The position numbers and the translations under genes were made by a program. The notes under the pieces were generated by a model. The model was not told the DNA's origin. It did not search any database and worked only from the letters and a program-made list of their open reading frames with translations. From positions 1 through 64,000 of the forward strand of contig JAFYQQ010000060.1 in NCBI GenBank assembly GCA_017559845.1: a stretch of 64,000 nucleotides of DNA. The letters are read 5' to 3'. This document shows, one piece after another, positions 1-9,397 of the stretch (its first letter is position 1; each line of letters begins with the position of its first letter). The DNA is from Bacteroidaceae bacterium (GTDB lineage Bacteria > Bacteroidota > Bacteroidia > Bacteroidales > Bacteroidaceae).

Positions 1-1
1 A

Positions 2-90
2 GTCATCCTGAACTTGTTTCAGGATCTCACCGAGGAAAGGGAGGGTAAGTAAAGGCTCGCAGTGAGATGCTGAAACGGGTTCAGCATGAC
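2..90. repeat. Paired REP-like palindromes at left edge
   Basis: Two small hairpins (7-23, stem CCTGAA/TTCAGG; 69-85, stem GCTGAA/TTCAGC) lie in inverted orientation and together form an imperfect inverted repeat of about 29 bp (2-30 against 62-90). Each hairpin keeps its pairing although one base pair differs between the two (C-G against G-C). No gene is seen in 1-231; this is the only structure apart from a weak hairpin at about 182-210 just downstream of the GH92 stop. Confidence 0.6.
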
Positions 91-231
91 CGATTATTTG
101 GGGTTGTTATATAAGTACAAATAAAATTATCATTCATGCAAGAAGTCCATAGTTTTTATGGTTTTTGCTGCAAATAAGTAGAGGATGCGCCTATTTTTGA
201 CACATCCTCTTATATGAGTGAACTTCTTCAA

Positions 232-2427
232 TTACATATCATACGATGGGGGAACGGCTTGTGGAGATGTACCCCAGTTGTGGCTGGGACGGGGACCCAT
301 TTGCAGTTCCAGCGTTCCGCCGTTGATGAGGTCGTCGTGGTGGAACCAGGTCTTGTCCCAAGTCTTACCGTTGAGGCGGGCCGACTGGATGTATTTGTTT
401 TCGCGAGAGGCTCCCTTTGCCTTTATGGTGAAGACCTTTCCGTTGTCCAACCGCATGCTGACTTGCTCGAACAAGGGGCTGCCGATAGAGTAAATGGGAA
501 GACCGGGGGTGACGGGATAGAATCCCATGGCAGAGAAGACATAGAAGGCAGACATGCCGCCGCCGTCCTCGTCGCCGCATATTCCCATCAGGTCGTTACG
601 GAACCAGCTTTCCATGAGCATGCGGATGCGCTTTTGGGTTTTCCAAGGCTGTCCGGCATAATTATATAAATAAGGTATATGGAAGCTGGGTTCGTTACCC
701 ATTACAAACTGACCTACGTTTCCTGTGGCATCGGGGTGGACGGCATAGTATTGCCATTTTGAACGTTGCATTCCTTCAACAAACAGTTGGTCCAGCTTGG
801 CAGTGAAAGGTTCGTTGCCGCCGAAGAGGGCAATGAGGTCGGCCACATTGAACTGCAACTGCCAGTTATATGTCCAGGCATTGTTCTCGTCATAATAGGC
901 ACGAGAGCCTATGCCGCCCGAGAAGATGTAGTCAAATGGTTCAATGAACTTGCCTGCGCTGTCCTTTGGATGGAAGAAGTTTGTCTTCTTGTTGAACAGG
1001 TGGCGGTAGTTGTAGGAACGCTCGTCAAAGAATTTCTGCTCGTCTTTCTGACCCAAGTGGCGGTAGAGGCGTGCGATGGCCCAGTCGTCATAAGATGCGG
1101 CCAAAGTAACGGCAACGGCATTGCGTTGTTCAAAGGTGCTTACGTGAGGGTTGGTTTCCTTTTCGTTCGGGTAGATGGCAGGATACCAGCCGTGCTTGTG
1201 GTAGAAATCGTCGATTTCGGTCTTTGGCCCTCTGTACCAGGGAATCATGGATTCGTTGAGGACAGTATGTTTCATGGCCTTGGCGGCTTTCTCCACGTCG
1301 AAGGGAATGCCTTTGCACAGGGCGTCGGCAAACATTACGGCTGCGTGGTTTCCGTTCATGCAATGTGCATCGCCAAAGACGCAGGGGAAGGTGGGCATCC
1401 AACCCGAGTATTCGTACATACGCAGATAAGATGCCAGCTTTTCGGCTTCGTCCTGGGGATTAAGCAGAATCTGCAGGGGATGCAGGGCCAGATAGTTATC
1501 CCAAATCCAGTCGTCGGTCCAGAAAGGAGTTCCCTCGTCGTTATGGACTTTCCCGTCAAAGCCGCTATAGTATTTCCCGTTTTCGGAAATGTTGATCATA
1601 CGTTCATGAGAACGGTACAACGCAGTGTAAAACACGACCTTTTCATCCTCTGTTCCGCCCTTGATCTGGATTTTGCCAAGTGCCTTGTTCCAGGCTTCTC
1701 TGGCGCGTGCGATAAGGGGCTTGGTGTTGAAGTCCTTGATTTCTGCCTCCAGATTGTTTCGGGCCTGTTCTGTGCTGATGTATGAAACACCGTATCTGAC
1801 ACGCACTTGTTTGGCCTTTTCTCCGAAGTGGAATGCAAGACGCTGTTGGCCCGGGCCGCCCGGAACGGATTTTACTTGTTCGGGTTTGCGGTCAAAGACA
1901 AGATAGAAGTAATGTTTGCTGTTCTTGTATGTCTCGTAGCCCGAAACGATGTTACCCGAATGGTTGAGCTCTCCTGCTCCGCAGGTGGACAATACCACAT
2001 ATCGTTGGCCGTCGTATTCGTATTTCAGGTCGAAGAGACCAGCCTTGGCAGAAGGGACAAAAGTGAGCTGTACGCCGTGGTCGTCCAGGAAGACATCGTA
2101 GCGGTAAGGCGTGGTCTTTTCCTGGTCGTACCTGTAGTTGCCGGCAGTGGCTACGCCTTCGTGCGAACCGCAATAGGGCTGTAACAGGAGGACATGCCCC
2201 TGGCGATGTGAAGGAACGTTCAATGGAAGTCCGGCCATGCGGTCTGTTACAAATTCGTTGTGTGCCGGATTCATGCGCAACATGCTGTTGGGCAGATGGG
2301 CGGTAGGGAAGGTGGGCACCAGCAGGTGGCTGATGTTGCCAATGCGGTTGTTCACATAATCTACATATTCCCTGGCCATTGTGGCAATGGGAATATAGAG
2401 AAGCAGGATAAGGTTACGTAATCTCAT
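232..2427 (-). CDS. GH92 family alpha-mannosidase, exported
   Basis: A 731-residue protein of glycoside hydrolase family 92, exo-acting calcium-dependent alpha-mannosidases that trim mannose from N-glycans or yeast mannan, normally in the periplasm or at the surface. The start MRLRNLILLLYIPIATMA is a signal peptide. Family landmarks seen are NGNHAAVMFADALCKGI in the (alpha/alpha)6 barrel, GDEDGGGMSAFYVFSAMGFYP near the C terminus, and the following PIYSIGSPLF strand. The length is normal for the family. It is the last gene of an ansA-uvrA-GH92 run, 22 bp after the uvrA stop, with no promoter box of its own, so it is probably co-transcribed. Linkage specificity cannot be read from the sequence. 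Confidence 0.88.
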   Translation of the reverse strand: MRLRNLILLLYIPIATMAREYVDYVNNRIGNISHLLVPTFPTAHLPNSMLRMNPAHNEFVTDRMAGLPLNVPSHRQGHVLLLQPYCGSHEGVATAGNYRYDQEKTTPYRYDVFLDDHGVQLTFVPSAKAGLFDLKYEYDGQRYVVLSTCGAGELNHSGNIVSGYETYKNSKHYFYLVFDRKPEQVKSVPGGPGQQRLAFHFGEKAKQVRVRYGVSYISTEQARNNLEAEIKDFNTKPLIARAREAWNKALGKIQIKGGTEDEKVVFYTALYRSHERMINISENGKYYSGFDGKVHNDEGTPFWTDDWIWDNYLALHPLQILLNPQDEAEKLASYLRMYEYSGWMPTFPCVFGDAHCMNGNHAAVMFADALCKGIPFDVEKAAKAMKHTVLNESMIPWYRGPKTEIDDFYHKHGWYPAIYPNEKETNPHVSTFEQRNAVAVTLAASYDDWAIARLYRHLGQKDEQKFFDERSYNYRHLFNKKTNFFHPKDSAGKFIEPFDYIFSGGIGSRAYYDENNAWTYNWQLQFNVADLIALFGGNEPFTAKLDQLFVEGMQRSKWQYYAVHPDATGNVGQFVMGNEPSFHIPYLYNYAGQPWKTQKRIRMLMESWFRNDLMGICGDEDGGGMSAFYVFSAMGFYPVTPGLPIYSIGSPLFEQVSMRLDNGKVFTIKAKGASRENKYIQSARLNGKTWDKTWFHHDDLINGGTLELQMGPRPSHNWGTSPQAVPPSYDM

Positions 2428-2449
2428 TTTTATTAGTTTTTGGGTGTTA

Positions 2450-5263
2450 TTATTTCATGCTGAGTTTTTGGCAAAGGAACTTGCCGGTCTTGCTTTCAGA
2501 ACATTGCGCAATTTCTTCAGGCGTTCCGTAGGCGGTGAGATAGCCGCCTTTGTCTCCGCCTTCCGGTCCCAGATCTATCACGTGGTCGGCACATTTTACC
2601 ACATCCAGGTTGTGTTCGATGATGACAATCGTGTGTCCGCGTGCAATCAAGGCTTCAAAAGCGGCCAGCAGTTTCTTTATGTCATAGAGATGGAGTCCGG
2701 TGGTGGGCTCGTCGAAGATGAACATGGTGGGCTGCTGCTTGTCGAGACTGAGGAAATAGGCCAACTTGACGCGTTGGTTCTCTCCGCCGGAGAGCGTGCT
2801 GCTGCTTTGTCCCAGCTTGATGTAGCCCAGGCCCACATCCTGCAACGGTTTCAGCAGGCTTACGATACGTTTCTGGTTGTGTTCCGTAAAGAATTCCACA
2901 GCCTGGTTGACGGTCATTTGCAGGATGTCGTTCACGTTTTGACCCTCGAAACGCACGTCCAGGATGTCTTTCTTGAAGCGCTGTCCGTGGCAGCTTTCAC
3001 ATTCCAGCACAAGGTCGGCCATAAACTGCATTTCCACGGTTACCGTACCTTCGCCCTTACATTCCTCGCAGCGTCCGCCATCAGTGTTGAAACTGAAAAA
3101 ACCGGCCGTATACCCCATTTGTTTGGAAATTGGAAGGTTGGACATGAGCTTGCGGATTTCGTCCCATGCCTTGATGTAGGTGACAGGGTTGGAACGTGTA
3201 CTTTTACCTATGGGGTTTTGGTCCACGAACTCAATACTCCTGACCTCTTGCACGTCGCCCTTCAATGCGGCAAATTCTCCGGGGCGGTCTGCCGCCTGGT
3301 CAAGTTGCCGCTTCATGCCCAAATAAAGAATATCACGTACAAGGCTGCTCTTTCCGCTTCCGCTGACTCCGGTAACGCAAGTCATGACGTGAAGGGGAAT
3401 CTTTACGTCTATGCCCTTCAGATTATGAGCTCTTGCACCAATAATCTGTATGGCGGTGTTCCATGGCCTTCGGCTTGAAGGAACGGGGATGTGGTCGGCT
3501 CCGGTGATGAACTGTACCGTGTGCGAACGCCCGGCTGGCGAGTCCTTCTCCAGAGCCTTCATGTCGTGCAGCTTACCTTGGTAAACGACTTCACCGCCCA
3601 AACGTCCGGCTTCGGGGCCCATGTCAATAATCCAATCTGCAGCCTGCATGATTTCTTCGTCATGTTCCACCACCACAACCGTATTGCCGAGGTCGCGCAA
3701 TTGTTTCAATACACCGATGAGCCGTTGTGTGTCACGGCTGTGCAGACCTATGCTTGGCTCGTCAAGAATGTAAAGGCTTCCGACAAGGCTGCTGCCCAGA
3801 CTGGTGGCCAAATTGATGCGCTGGCTTTCGCCGCCCGAGAGCGAGTTGCTGGTGCGGTTCAGTGTGAGATAGCCTAATCCCACATCGATAAGGAACTGCA
3901 GTCTGTTGCGTATCTCGGTTATCAGTCGTCGCGCAATCTTTTGCTCGTGTTCGGAGAGGGAATTCTGTTCTTGCAGCGGCTCCCAACAGATGAGTTCGGA
4001 AATGGGGATTTCCACCAGGTCGGTGATGCTTTTGCCGGCAATCTTCACATATTCCGCTTCCGGACGCAGACGCTTTCCGTGGCATTTGGGACAAGTGGTC
4101 TTCCCCTTGTATCGGGCAAGCATGACACGGTTTTGTATCTTGTATTGACCCTCGCGCAGCATCTCAAAGAAACTGTCAATGCAAATGCGTTCGTGCCAGT
4201 TTGTAATCTTGGGGTCACCGTGCCACAGCAAGTCCTTTTGTGCCTGTGTAAGTTCGTAATATGGAGTGAAAATGGGGAAACCGTACTGTTCGGCACGCAG
4301 AATGAACTCGTTTTTCCATTCGCTCATCTTTTCCCCTCTCCAGCACACAACCGCCCCTTCATAGACGCTCAGTGAAGAATTGGGTATGACAAGCTGCTCG
4401 TCTATGCCGAGAATGCGGCCGAAACCTTCGCATTCGGGGCAGGCTCCCATGGGTGAGTTGAATGCAAAAAGACCGTCAGATGGTTCTTCAAAGGTGATGC
4501 CGTCAGCCTCGAAGCGGATGCTGAACGACACTTTTTCGCCTTCTGGAAGATATTCAAGAACACATTCTCCCTGGCCTTCGTAAAAGGCGGTCTCGGCAGA
4601 GTCGGTCAGTCTGGATATGGTGTCGGCACTGTTGCCTGCAATCAAACGGTCTATGATAATGTGGATCTGTCCGTCCCACTCTTTGCTGGTTTCCAAGCAA
4701 TCTTCAATGCGGAAAACCTCGTTGTTGTACTCAATACGGGTAAAACCGTTTTTAATGCACATTTCCAATTGTTGGTACAAGGTGCGGTCTGCTGGTACAC
4801 GCAAAGGACACAATACCATGAAGCGGGTGCCTTCAGGATGGGCAAGCATGTTGTCCACAACGTCCTGGGACCCTTGGCGCTTTACTTCATTTCCGCTGAT
4901 GGGGCTGAAAGTGTGTCCGATTCGCGCGAAAAGCAGTCGCAGGTATTCGTAGATTTCGGTACTGGTGCCCACTGTACTGCGTGGGTTGCGGCTGCTTACC
5001 TTTTGTTCTATGGCGATTGAGGGCGGTATGCCCTTGATGAAGTCGCACTCAGGCTTGTGCATACGGCCCAGGAATTGGCGGGCGTATGAACTCAGACTTT
5101 CCACATAGCGGCGTTGGCCTTCCGCATATAATGTGTCAAAGGCCAGACTGCTCTTTCCGCTTCCGCTCAGTCCGGTGATGACCACCAGCTTGTTACGTGG
5201 AATCTCCAAGTCTATGTTCTTGAGGTTGTTGGCGCGTGCGCCTTTTATCTGTATGGTGCTCAT
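2450..5263 (-). CDS. uvrA: UvrABC excinuclease subunit A
   Basis: A 937-residue UvrA, the DNA damage sensor of nucleotide excision repair; it dimerises, loads UvrB and acts in the cytoplasm. Two ABC ATPase modules are visible: Walker [10 protein letters not shown] near the N terminus and GVSGSGKSS in the second half, with signature motifs [12 protein letters not shown] and [12 protein letters not shown] followed by LDEPSIGLH and FDEPTTGLH. Zinc-binding CxxC pairs occur in TCPKCHGKR and in [16 protein letters not shown]. The start was set at [13 protein letters not shown] because the longer frame would overlap the upstream asparaginase gene and adds 27 non-conserved residues. The gap to ansA is 34 bp, so an operon is likely. 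Confidence 0.95.
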   Translation of the reverse strand: MSTIQIKGARANNLKNIDLEIPRNKLVVITGLSGSGKSSLAFDTLYAEGQRRYVESLSSYARQFLGRMHKPECDFIKGIPPSIAIEQKVSSRNPRSTVGTSTEIYEYLRLLFARIGHTFSPISGNEVKRQGSQDVVDNMLAHPEGTRFMVLCPLRVPADRTLYQQLEMCIKNGFTRIEYNNEVFRIEDCLETSKEWDGQIHIIIDRLIAGNSADTISRLTDSAETAFYEGQGECVLEYLPEGEKVSFSIRFEADGITFEEPSDGLFAFNSPMGACPECEGFGRILGIDEQLVIPNSSLSVYEGAVVCWRGEKMSEWKNEFILRAEQYGFPIFTPYYELTQAQKDLLWHGDPKITNWHERICIDSFFEMLREGQYKIQNRVMLARYKGKTTCPKCHGKRLRPEAEYVKIAGKSITDLVEIPISELICWEPLQEQNSLSEHEQKIARRLITEIRNRLQFLIDVGLGYLTLNRTSNSLSGGESQRINLATSLGSSLVGSLYILDEPSIGLHSRDTQRLIGVLKQLRDLGNTVVVVEHDEEIMQAADWIIDMGPEAGRLGGEVVYQGKLHDMKALEKDSPAGRSHTVQFITGADHIPVPSSRRPWNTAIQIIGARAHNLKGIDVKIPLHVMTCVTGVSGSGKSSLVRDILYLGMKRQLDQAADRPGEFAALKGDVQEVRSIEFVDQNPIGKSTRSNPVTYIKAWDEIRKLMSNLPISKQMGYTAGFFSFNTDGGRCEECKGEGTVTVEMQFMADLVLECESCHGQRFKKDILDVRFEGQNVNDILQMTVNQAVEFFTEHNQKRIVSLLKPLQDVGLGYIKLGQSSSTLSGGENQRVKLAYFLSLDKQQPTMFIFDEPTTGLHLYDIKKLLAAFEALIARGHTIVIIEHNLDVVKCADHVIDLGPEGGDKGGYLTAYGTPEEIAQCSESKTGKFLCQKLSMK

Positions 5264-5297
5264 TTGCCGTTTTGTTGTTCTTAAAAGGGCACAGTTA

Positions 5298-6368
5298 TTA
5301 TTGTGCTGTTTCTGCTGATGCCGGTTTTGTAATCTCTCCGGCAATGTCCGAATCCATTTTGACGCGTATCTCCTCGGCAGGAAGTCCCTGTCCCAGGAGG
5401 AACATCAGTTTCGTGATGGCGCATTCCGGTGTGCTGTCGTATCCGCTGACCAGACCGGCATCCAGCAGTGGGAGGCTGGTCTCATAAAGTCCCATGTGTA
5501 CGGAACCTGCCTGGCATTGAGTGATGTTTACCAGTACAATCCCTTTGCGGCGTGCTTCGGTCAATTCTTCTTTTAACCATGGGATTTGCGGTGCGTTTCC
5601 GGCGCCAAAAGTGCGCAGCACTACGGCCTTCAGCCCAGTTTGGTGCAGGAGAGTGTGTACCATTGCCTGCTGTATGCCGGGGAACAGCGTCAGAACCATT
5701 ACATTGGTGTCCACCTTGAAATGGGCTTTCATGGACTTCAGCGGATTGGGCCTGCGGATGAAATATTCGTTATATTGGATATTGATGCCGGCAGTCGCCA
5801 ACTCGGGGTAGTTGAACGAGCGGAAAGCATTGAACTGTTCCGCGTTGATTTTGGTGGTGCGGTTGCCGCGCATCAGCTTTTCCTTGAAATAGATGCACAC
5901 CTCGGGGACCATCGGGCTGCCGTCGGGGCGTTGTGCCGATGCAATCTCTATGGCTGTAATCAGATTCTCCTTTCCGTCAGTACGTAACATGCCCATGGGC
6001 AACTGTGAACCAGTCAGTATCACCGGCTTGCCCAGGTCCTCCAGCATAAAGCTCAATGCCGAAGCGGTATAGGCCATTGTGTCTGTCCCGTGCAGGATGA
6101 CAAAACCATCGAAAAACTGGTAGTTGGTATCAATAATACGCACCAACTTTTCCCAGTGTCCGGGCATCATGTCCGACGAGTCTATCGGCGGATTGAACGT
6201 ATGGGTGCTGATGCGGCAGTCGAAACGCTTCAGCTCGGGAACTTGTTCCAACAACAGATCGAAGTTGAAACTTTCCAAGGCCCCGGTTTCCTGGTTCCTG
6301 ACCATGCCTATAGTTCCGCCCGTATAGATGAGCAGAACACTGGAACGGCGTGCATTGATGTGGGACAT
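5298..6368 (-). CDS. ansA: Type I (cytoplasmic) L-asparaginase
   Basis: This enzyme hydrolyses L-asparagine to aspartate and ammonia. The two asparaginase signatures are present: YTGGTIGM near the N terminus and [16 protein letters not shown] in the middle. No signal peptide precedes the first motif, which fits the cytoplasmic type I class; about 356 residues is the usual length. The start [10 protein letters not shown] (6368) was chosen because a TATCTTTG -7 box lies at 6394-6401, so the in-frame upstream start at 6404 would not be transcribed. It is the first gene of the operon with uvrA and the GH92 gene, and is divergent from the GHL10 gene at 6462. Confidence 0.92.
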   Translation of the reverse strand: MSHINARRSSVLLIYTGGTIGMVRNQETGALESFNFDLLLEQVPELKRFDCRISTHTFNPPIDSSDMMPGHWEKLVRIIDTNYQFFDGFVILHGTDTMAYTASALSFMLEDLGKPVILTGSQLPMGMLRTDGKENLITAIEIASAQRPDGSPMVPEVCIYFKEKLMRGNRTTKINAEQFNAFRSFNYPELATAGINIQYNEYFIRRPNPLKSMKAHFKVDTNVMVLTLFPGIQQAMVHTLLHQTGLKAVVLRTFGAGNAPQIPWLKEELTEARRKGIVLVNITQCQAGSVHMGLYETSLPLLDAGLVSGYDSTPECAITKLMFLLGQGLPAEEIRVKMDSDIAGEITKPASAETAQ

Positions 6369-6393
6369 AAGCAGATTAAAATGTAATTTTTCG

Positions 6394-6401
6394 CAAAGAT
6401 A
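6394..6401 (-). promoter_or_regulatory. -7 box TATCTTTG for ansA
   Basis: TATCTTTG read on the minus strand matches the Bacteroidota consensus TAnnTTTG. It gives a leader of about 22 nt before the ansA start at 6368 and supports that start over the one at 6404. Confidence 0.65.
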
Positions 6402-6445
6402 CAAAAAACCTTCAAGCCTGCGTCCGATATACAGAACATTTTTCG

Positions 6446-6453
6446 TAACTTTG
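6446..6453 (+). promoter_or_regulatory. -7 box TAACTTTG for the GHL10 gene
   Basis: TAACTTTG fits TAnnTTTG. The ATG at 6462 lies only 8 nt after the box, so the transcript would be nearly or fully leaderless. The start is nevertheless firm because a signal peptide begins there. Confidence 0.65.
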
Positions 6454-6461
6454 TGTCCATT

Positions 6462-7943
6462 ATGAGAAAAATTGTTTCTATCCTACTGCTTTTACTCGCA
6501 GTTACAGCCATGGCCCAGAACCCCAAGAGAGAGTTTCGCGGTGCCTGGATTCAGTGTGTGAACGGACAGTTCCAGGGTATGGGACGGGATGCCATGCAGC
6601 AGACCCTTTCATATCAGCTGGACGAGTTGCAAAAGTCGGGCATCAATGCCATATTTTTTCAGGTACGCGCCGAAGGTGACGCGCTTTATGCAAGCGAACT
6701 GGAGCCTTGGAGCCGTTATCTGACTGGCCAGCAGGGCCTTGCCCCCAATCCTTATTGGGATCCCCTGCAATGGATGGTGGAGCAGTGCCATGCACGCCAA
6801 ATGGAGTGTCATGCCTGGATTAATCCCTATCGTGCCAAAACCAAGGGAACCGTGGCATTGGCTAAGAATCATGCCTATTTCCGCAGCCCGGGCAGTTTCT
6901 TCAATTATGAAGGTCTGATGATTTTCGACCCCGGATGTCCCGAGAACCGCGATTTCATCTGTCAGGTGGCCGCAGATATCGTGAGCCGTTATGACGTGGA
7001 CGGTCTGCACATTGACGATTATTTCTATCCCTATCCTGCTGCTGGTGTGCCCATCCCCGATGACGCTTCCTATGCCGAGTATGGCGGTGGAATGGACCGT
7101 GCCGATTGGCGCCGTCAGAATGTCAATCTGTTCATGAAACAGATGCATGAGACGTTGTGTCGTGTAAAACCCTGGATAAAGTTCGGCGTGGCTCCTTTCG
7201 GAATTTACCGTAACAAGAAGAACGACCCCAATGGTAGCGAAACCAACGGACTCCAGAACTACGATGACCTGTATGCCGATGTGCTCTTGTGGGTTCGCGA
7301 AGGTTGGGTAGACTATAACATTCCTCAAATCTATTGGGAGATTGGCAACAAGGCGGCCGACTATGACAAGCTGATCCATTGGTGGAGCGCCAATGCCGGC
7401 GAGCGTCCCTTGTATGTGGGGCAGGATGTTACCCGCACTTGCAACCATCCCGACCCCCAGAATCCCCAGGTTCACCAGATGGGACGCAAGTATGACTTGC
7501 AGCGTTCTCTGCCTGGCATTTACGGAAGTTGCCAGTGGTATGCCAAAGCAGTGGTGGACAATGTGGGCAATTATGGACTCACGCTCCGTCAGGTTTATCA
7601 CAACACGCCCGCTTTGCAGCCCCTTATGCCCTGGATTGACAAGAAAGCGCCCGGCAAGCCCCGCAAGACAAAGGTGGTTTGGACTGAAGACGGTCCCGTG
7701 CTGTTCTGGACAGCGCCCAAGGCCAAAGGCGTGATGGACGAAGCCCATCAGTATGTGGTGTACCGCTTCCTCAAGGGCGAGTCCCAGGATTTGGAAGATT
7801 CCCGCAATATTGTCTGCATCACCAGCGACACCTTCTTCCCTCTGTCATATGAAGGTGGCGAAAACACATATTATTATGTCGTAACCGCACTTGACCGTAT
7901 GCACAACGAGTCCAAGAGTGCAAAGAAAAAGGTGAAGCTTTAA
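6462..7943 (+). CDS. Secreted GHL10 (YngK/DUF187-like) glycosyl hydrolase-like protein
   Basis: A protein of about 493 residues that begins with signal peptide MRKIVSILLLLLAVTAMA. The mature part starts REFRGAWIQCVNG, the typical opening of GHL10 (PF02638) TIM-barrel proteins, followed by DELQKSGINAIFFQVRAEGDA, CHAWINPYRAK and DVDGLHIDDYFYPYP, all conserved barrel strands. The last 90 residues (from about PGKPRKTKVVW) look like a fibronectin III/Ig-like domain. Family members are predicted to act on peptidoglycan or other glycans; the substrate is not known. The gene is a single transcription unit ending in a terminator at 7963-7999. Confidence 0.85.
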   Translation: MRKIVSILLLLLAVTAMAQNPKREFRGAWIQCVNGQFQGMGRDAMQQTLSYQLDELQKSGINAIFFQVRAEGDALYASELEPWSRYLTGQQGLAPNPYWDPLQWMVEQCHARQMECHAWINPYRAKTKGTVALAKNHAYFRSPGSFFNYEGLMIFDPGCPENRDFICQVAADIVSRYDVDGLHIDDYFYPYPAAGVPIPDDASYAEYGGGMDRADWRRQNVNLFMKQMHETLCRVKPWIKFGVAPFGIYRNKKNDPNGSETNGLQNYDDLYADVLLWVREGWVDYNIPQIYWEIGNKAADYDKLIHWWSANAGERPLYVGQDVTRTCNHPDPQNPQVHQMGRKYDLQRSLPGIYGSCQWYAKAVVDNVGNYGLTLRQVYHNTPALQPLMPWIDKKAPGKPRKTKVVWTEDGPVLFWTAPKAKGVMDEAHQYVVYRFLKGESQDLEDSRNIVCITSDTFFPLSYEGGENTYYYVVTALDRMHNESKSAKKKVKL

Positions 7944-7962
7944 AACCAAGCGAGACAAACAT

Positions 7963-7999
7963 AAAAAAGGGGGAAACAGAAACGGTTCCCCCTTCTTTT
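7963..7999. terminator. Bidirectional terminator
   Basis: Stem GGGGGAA (7969-7975) pairs with TTCCCCC (7986-7992), with an A-run on the left and a T-rich run on the right. It lies between the convergent GHL10 gene (plus) and DUF4230 gene (minus) and can serve both. Confidence 0.75.
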
Positions 8000-8009
8000 G
8001 GCCTTCATC

Positions 8010-8615
8010 TTACTCCACCACCACATTTTCGAATCCCAGGTTGCGGAAGACGGCTTTCATGTGCGCCTTGCCTGTTTCCTGTGCCATTCTCAGGTTCTCT
8101 TCGGAAAGACATCTGTCCATCATCACCCTTCGTGCTTTTTGGTACATCTGCTCTCGTGCCTGTGCGTCCCATGTGCCGGTTTCGTGGAAAGTACGTGTGC
8201 TGGCTTCATCAATGAACTGGGGATTGAGCAGCGTTACCTGAGGAAGGGTTACCACCATTGTGTCCGACTGCATTCTAACCCATTCCTGTTGTGCCTGGCT
8301 TAGGTCAATGCCCAGGCTCAGCGTGCCGCGGTAAATGCGAACCAGATGCTGGTCTGGCAACAGCAGCCGGCGGCGCACGGTGTCTACAATCTCTTCGTCT
8401 TCAATGCTGAGAAACTCCCATTTGCCAATACGCTCTATGCTGCGCAATTGCGCGGGAGTGGGAGCTATCCCCTTTTTGCCGCCGAGTCTGAACGAGAACA
8501 GGGATGGCATGGCCTCGCCTTGTTTCCACTGGCGTGCAAGGGTGAATGCCCATACCAGCAGCGCAATGCAGGCAAGGGTGAACAGGAATTGCAGGAATGA
8601 ACGTATCTTTTGCAT
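8010..8615 (-). CDS. DUF4230 protein, membrane-anchored (distal copy)
   Basis: A 201-residue DUF4230 protein. An N-terminal transmembrane segment (about residues 8-24) is followed by a soluble domain with the family pattern IGKWEFLSIEDEEIVD, IYRGTLSLGIDLSQ, TLPQVTLLNPQFIDE and a C-terminal helix ending GFENVVVE. The function of the family is unknown. It lies 13 bp after a second, divergent copy of the same domain, so the two are translationally linked and may form a pair. The protein probably faces the periplasm. Confidence 0.8.
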   Translation of the reverse strand: MQKIRSFLQFLFTLACIALLVWAFTLARQWKQGEAMPSLFSFRLGGKKGIAPTPAQLRSIERIGKWEFLSIEDEEIVDTVRRRLLLPDQHLVRIYRGTLSLGIDLSQAQQEWVRMQSDTMVVTLPQVTLLNPQFIDEASTRTFHETGTWDAQAREQMYQKARRVMMDRCLSEENLRMAQETGKAHMKAVFRNLGFENVVVE

Positions 8616-8628
8616 GGTCTTTCTCTGT

Positions 8629-9315
8629 CTATTCTTTGGTCAGACGAATCACAGACCCTTCGTTGTCATACAAAAGTTCCAGGGGTGTTTCCTCCAGCCG
8701 GTCTTTGAACGTGATGCGGATGTGTTCCTTTTTGTATCCCAACTGCGTGAGCAGGGGCACAAGCAATGCCGCAGCGTTCTCACGCGCCGTATCCAGGATG
8801 CCCGTCTCCGGAGCTTTCTTCAGAATACTCTGCACGCCTTGCCGGGTAAAGGATGTCATTTCCTCGTCCGTGTATTCGTGCCTGGTAATGTCGGTGTATT
8901 GCCTTATTCCCTTGTGGTCCACCCGAGAGGAAGACACCACAATGCGCGGGTCGGGCAGAATGATGTGTATGGATTCCCCCTCGCGCCGCACATGACTGGG
9001 GCTGAAGCCCGAGAAATCGATATACACCCTCAGCGTTACATCAATGGGAATGGCAATCTTGCGGTTTCCGATGGGCAGTTTCTTTTTCAGTTCATATCCC
9101 ATGATGGACGCTTCCCAATGCAACAGGTCCTCGTGGGTTACAATTTTGTGAAACTTACATTCGGCCGTGTATAGTCTGCTCTGCCTGCTGATGCGCAGTA
9201 CCAGGTCGGTGCTGTCAGCATCGGCATCATGGCCTTCGTTTTGCCCGTTGTCCGATGGATTATGGCAAGCAACAGGTAAAATGAACAGGATGAGCAGTAA
9301 AAAATGTAGTTTCAT
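8629..9315 (-). CDS. DUF4230 lipoprotein (proximal copy)
   Basis: A 228-residue DUF4230 protein with lipobox LPVAC at residues 13-17, followed by a short acidic linker (HDADADSTD). The domain reads SRLYTAECKFHKIVTHEDLL, IPIDVTLRVYIDFSGF, IHIILPDPRIVVSSS. Having a lipoprotein copy followed by a TM-anchored copy suggests a two-partner periplasmic complex (inference). A TATTTTTG box lies 5 nt before the ATG. Confidence 0.8.
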   Translation of the reverse strand: MKLHFLLLILFILPVACHNPSDNGQNEGHDADADSTDLVLRISRQSRLYTAECKFHKIVTHEDLLHWEASIMGYELKKKLPIGNRKIAIPIDVTLRVYIDFSGFSPSHVRREGESIHIILPDPRIVVSSSRVDHKGIRQYTDITRHEYTDEEMTSFTRQGVQSILKKAPETGILDTARENAAALLVPLLTQLGYKKEHIRITFKDRLEETPLELLYDNEGSVIRLTKE

Positions 9316-9319
9316 GGCA

Positions 9320-9327
9320 CAAAAATA
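9320..9327 (-). promoter_or_regulatory. -7 box TATTTTTG for the DUF4230 pair
   Basis: The minus-strand TATTTTTG ends 5 nt before the ATG at 9315, predicting an essentially leaderless mRNA. Confidence 0.55.
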
Positions 9328-9359
9328 GATAAAAAAAACGGATTGTGGATAAATAATCG

Positions 9360-9367
9360 TACCTTTG
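9360..9367 (+). promoter_or_regulatory. -7 box TACCTTTG for the GH43-fold gene
   Basis: TACCTTTG matches TAnnTTTG. It is divergent from the DUF4230 promoter, and the two boxes are about 33 bp apart. Confidence 0.65.
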
Positions 9368-9397
9368 TCTTAGTATTGTTATGTTAAAGTTTCTCAA

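Noticed and set aside
766..1785. 339-codon plus-strand ORF opposite the GH92 gene
   Set aside because: Complement of a well-conserved mannosidase; no domain or start signals.
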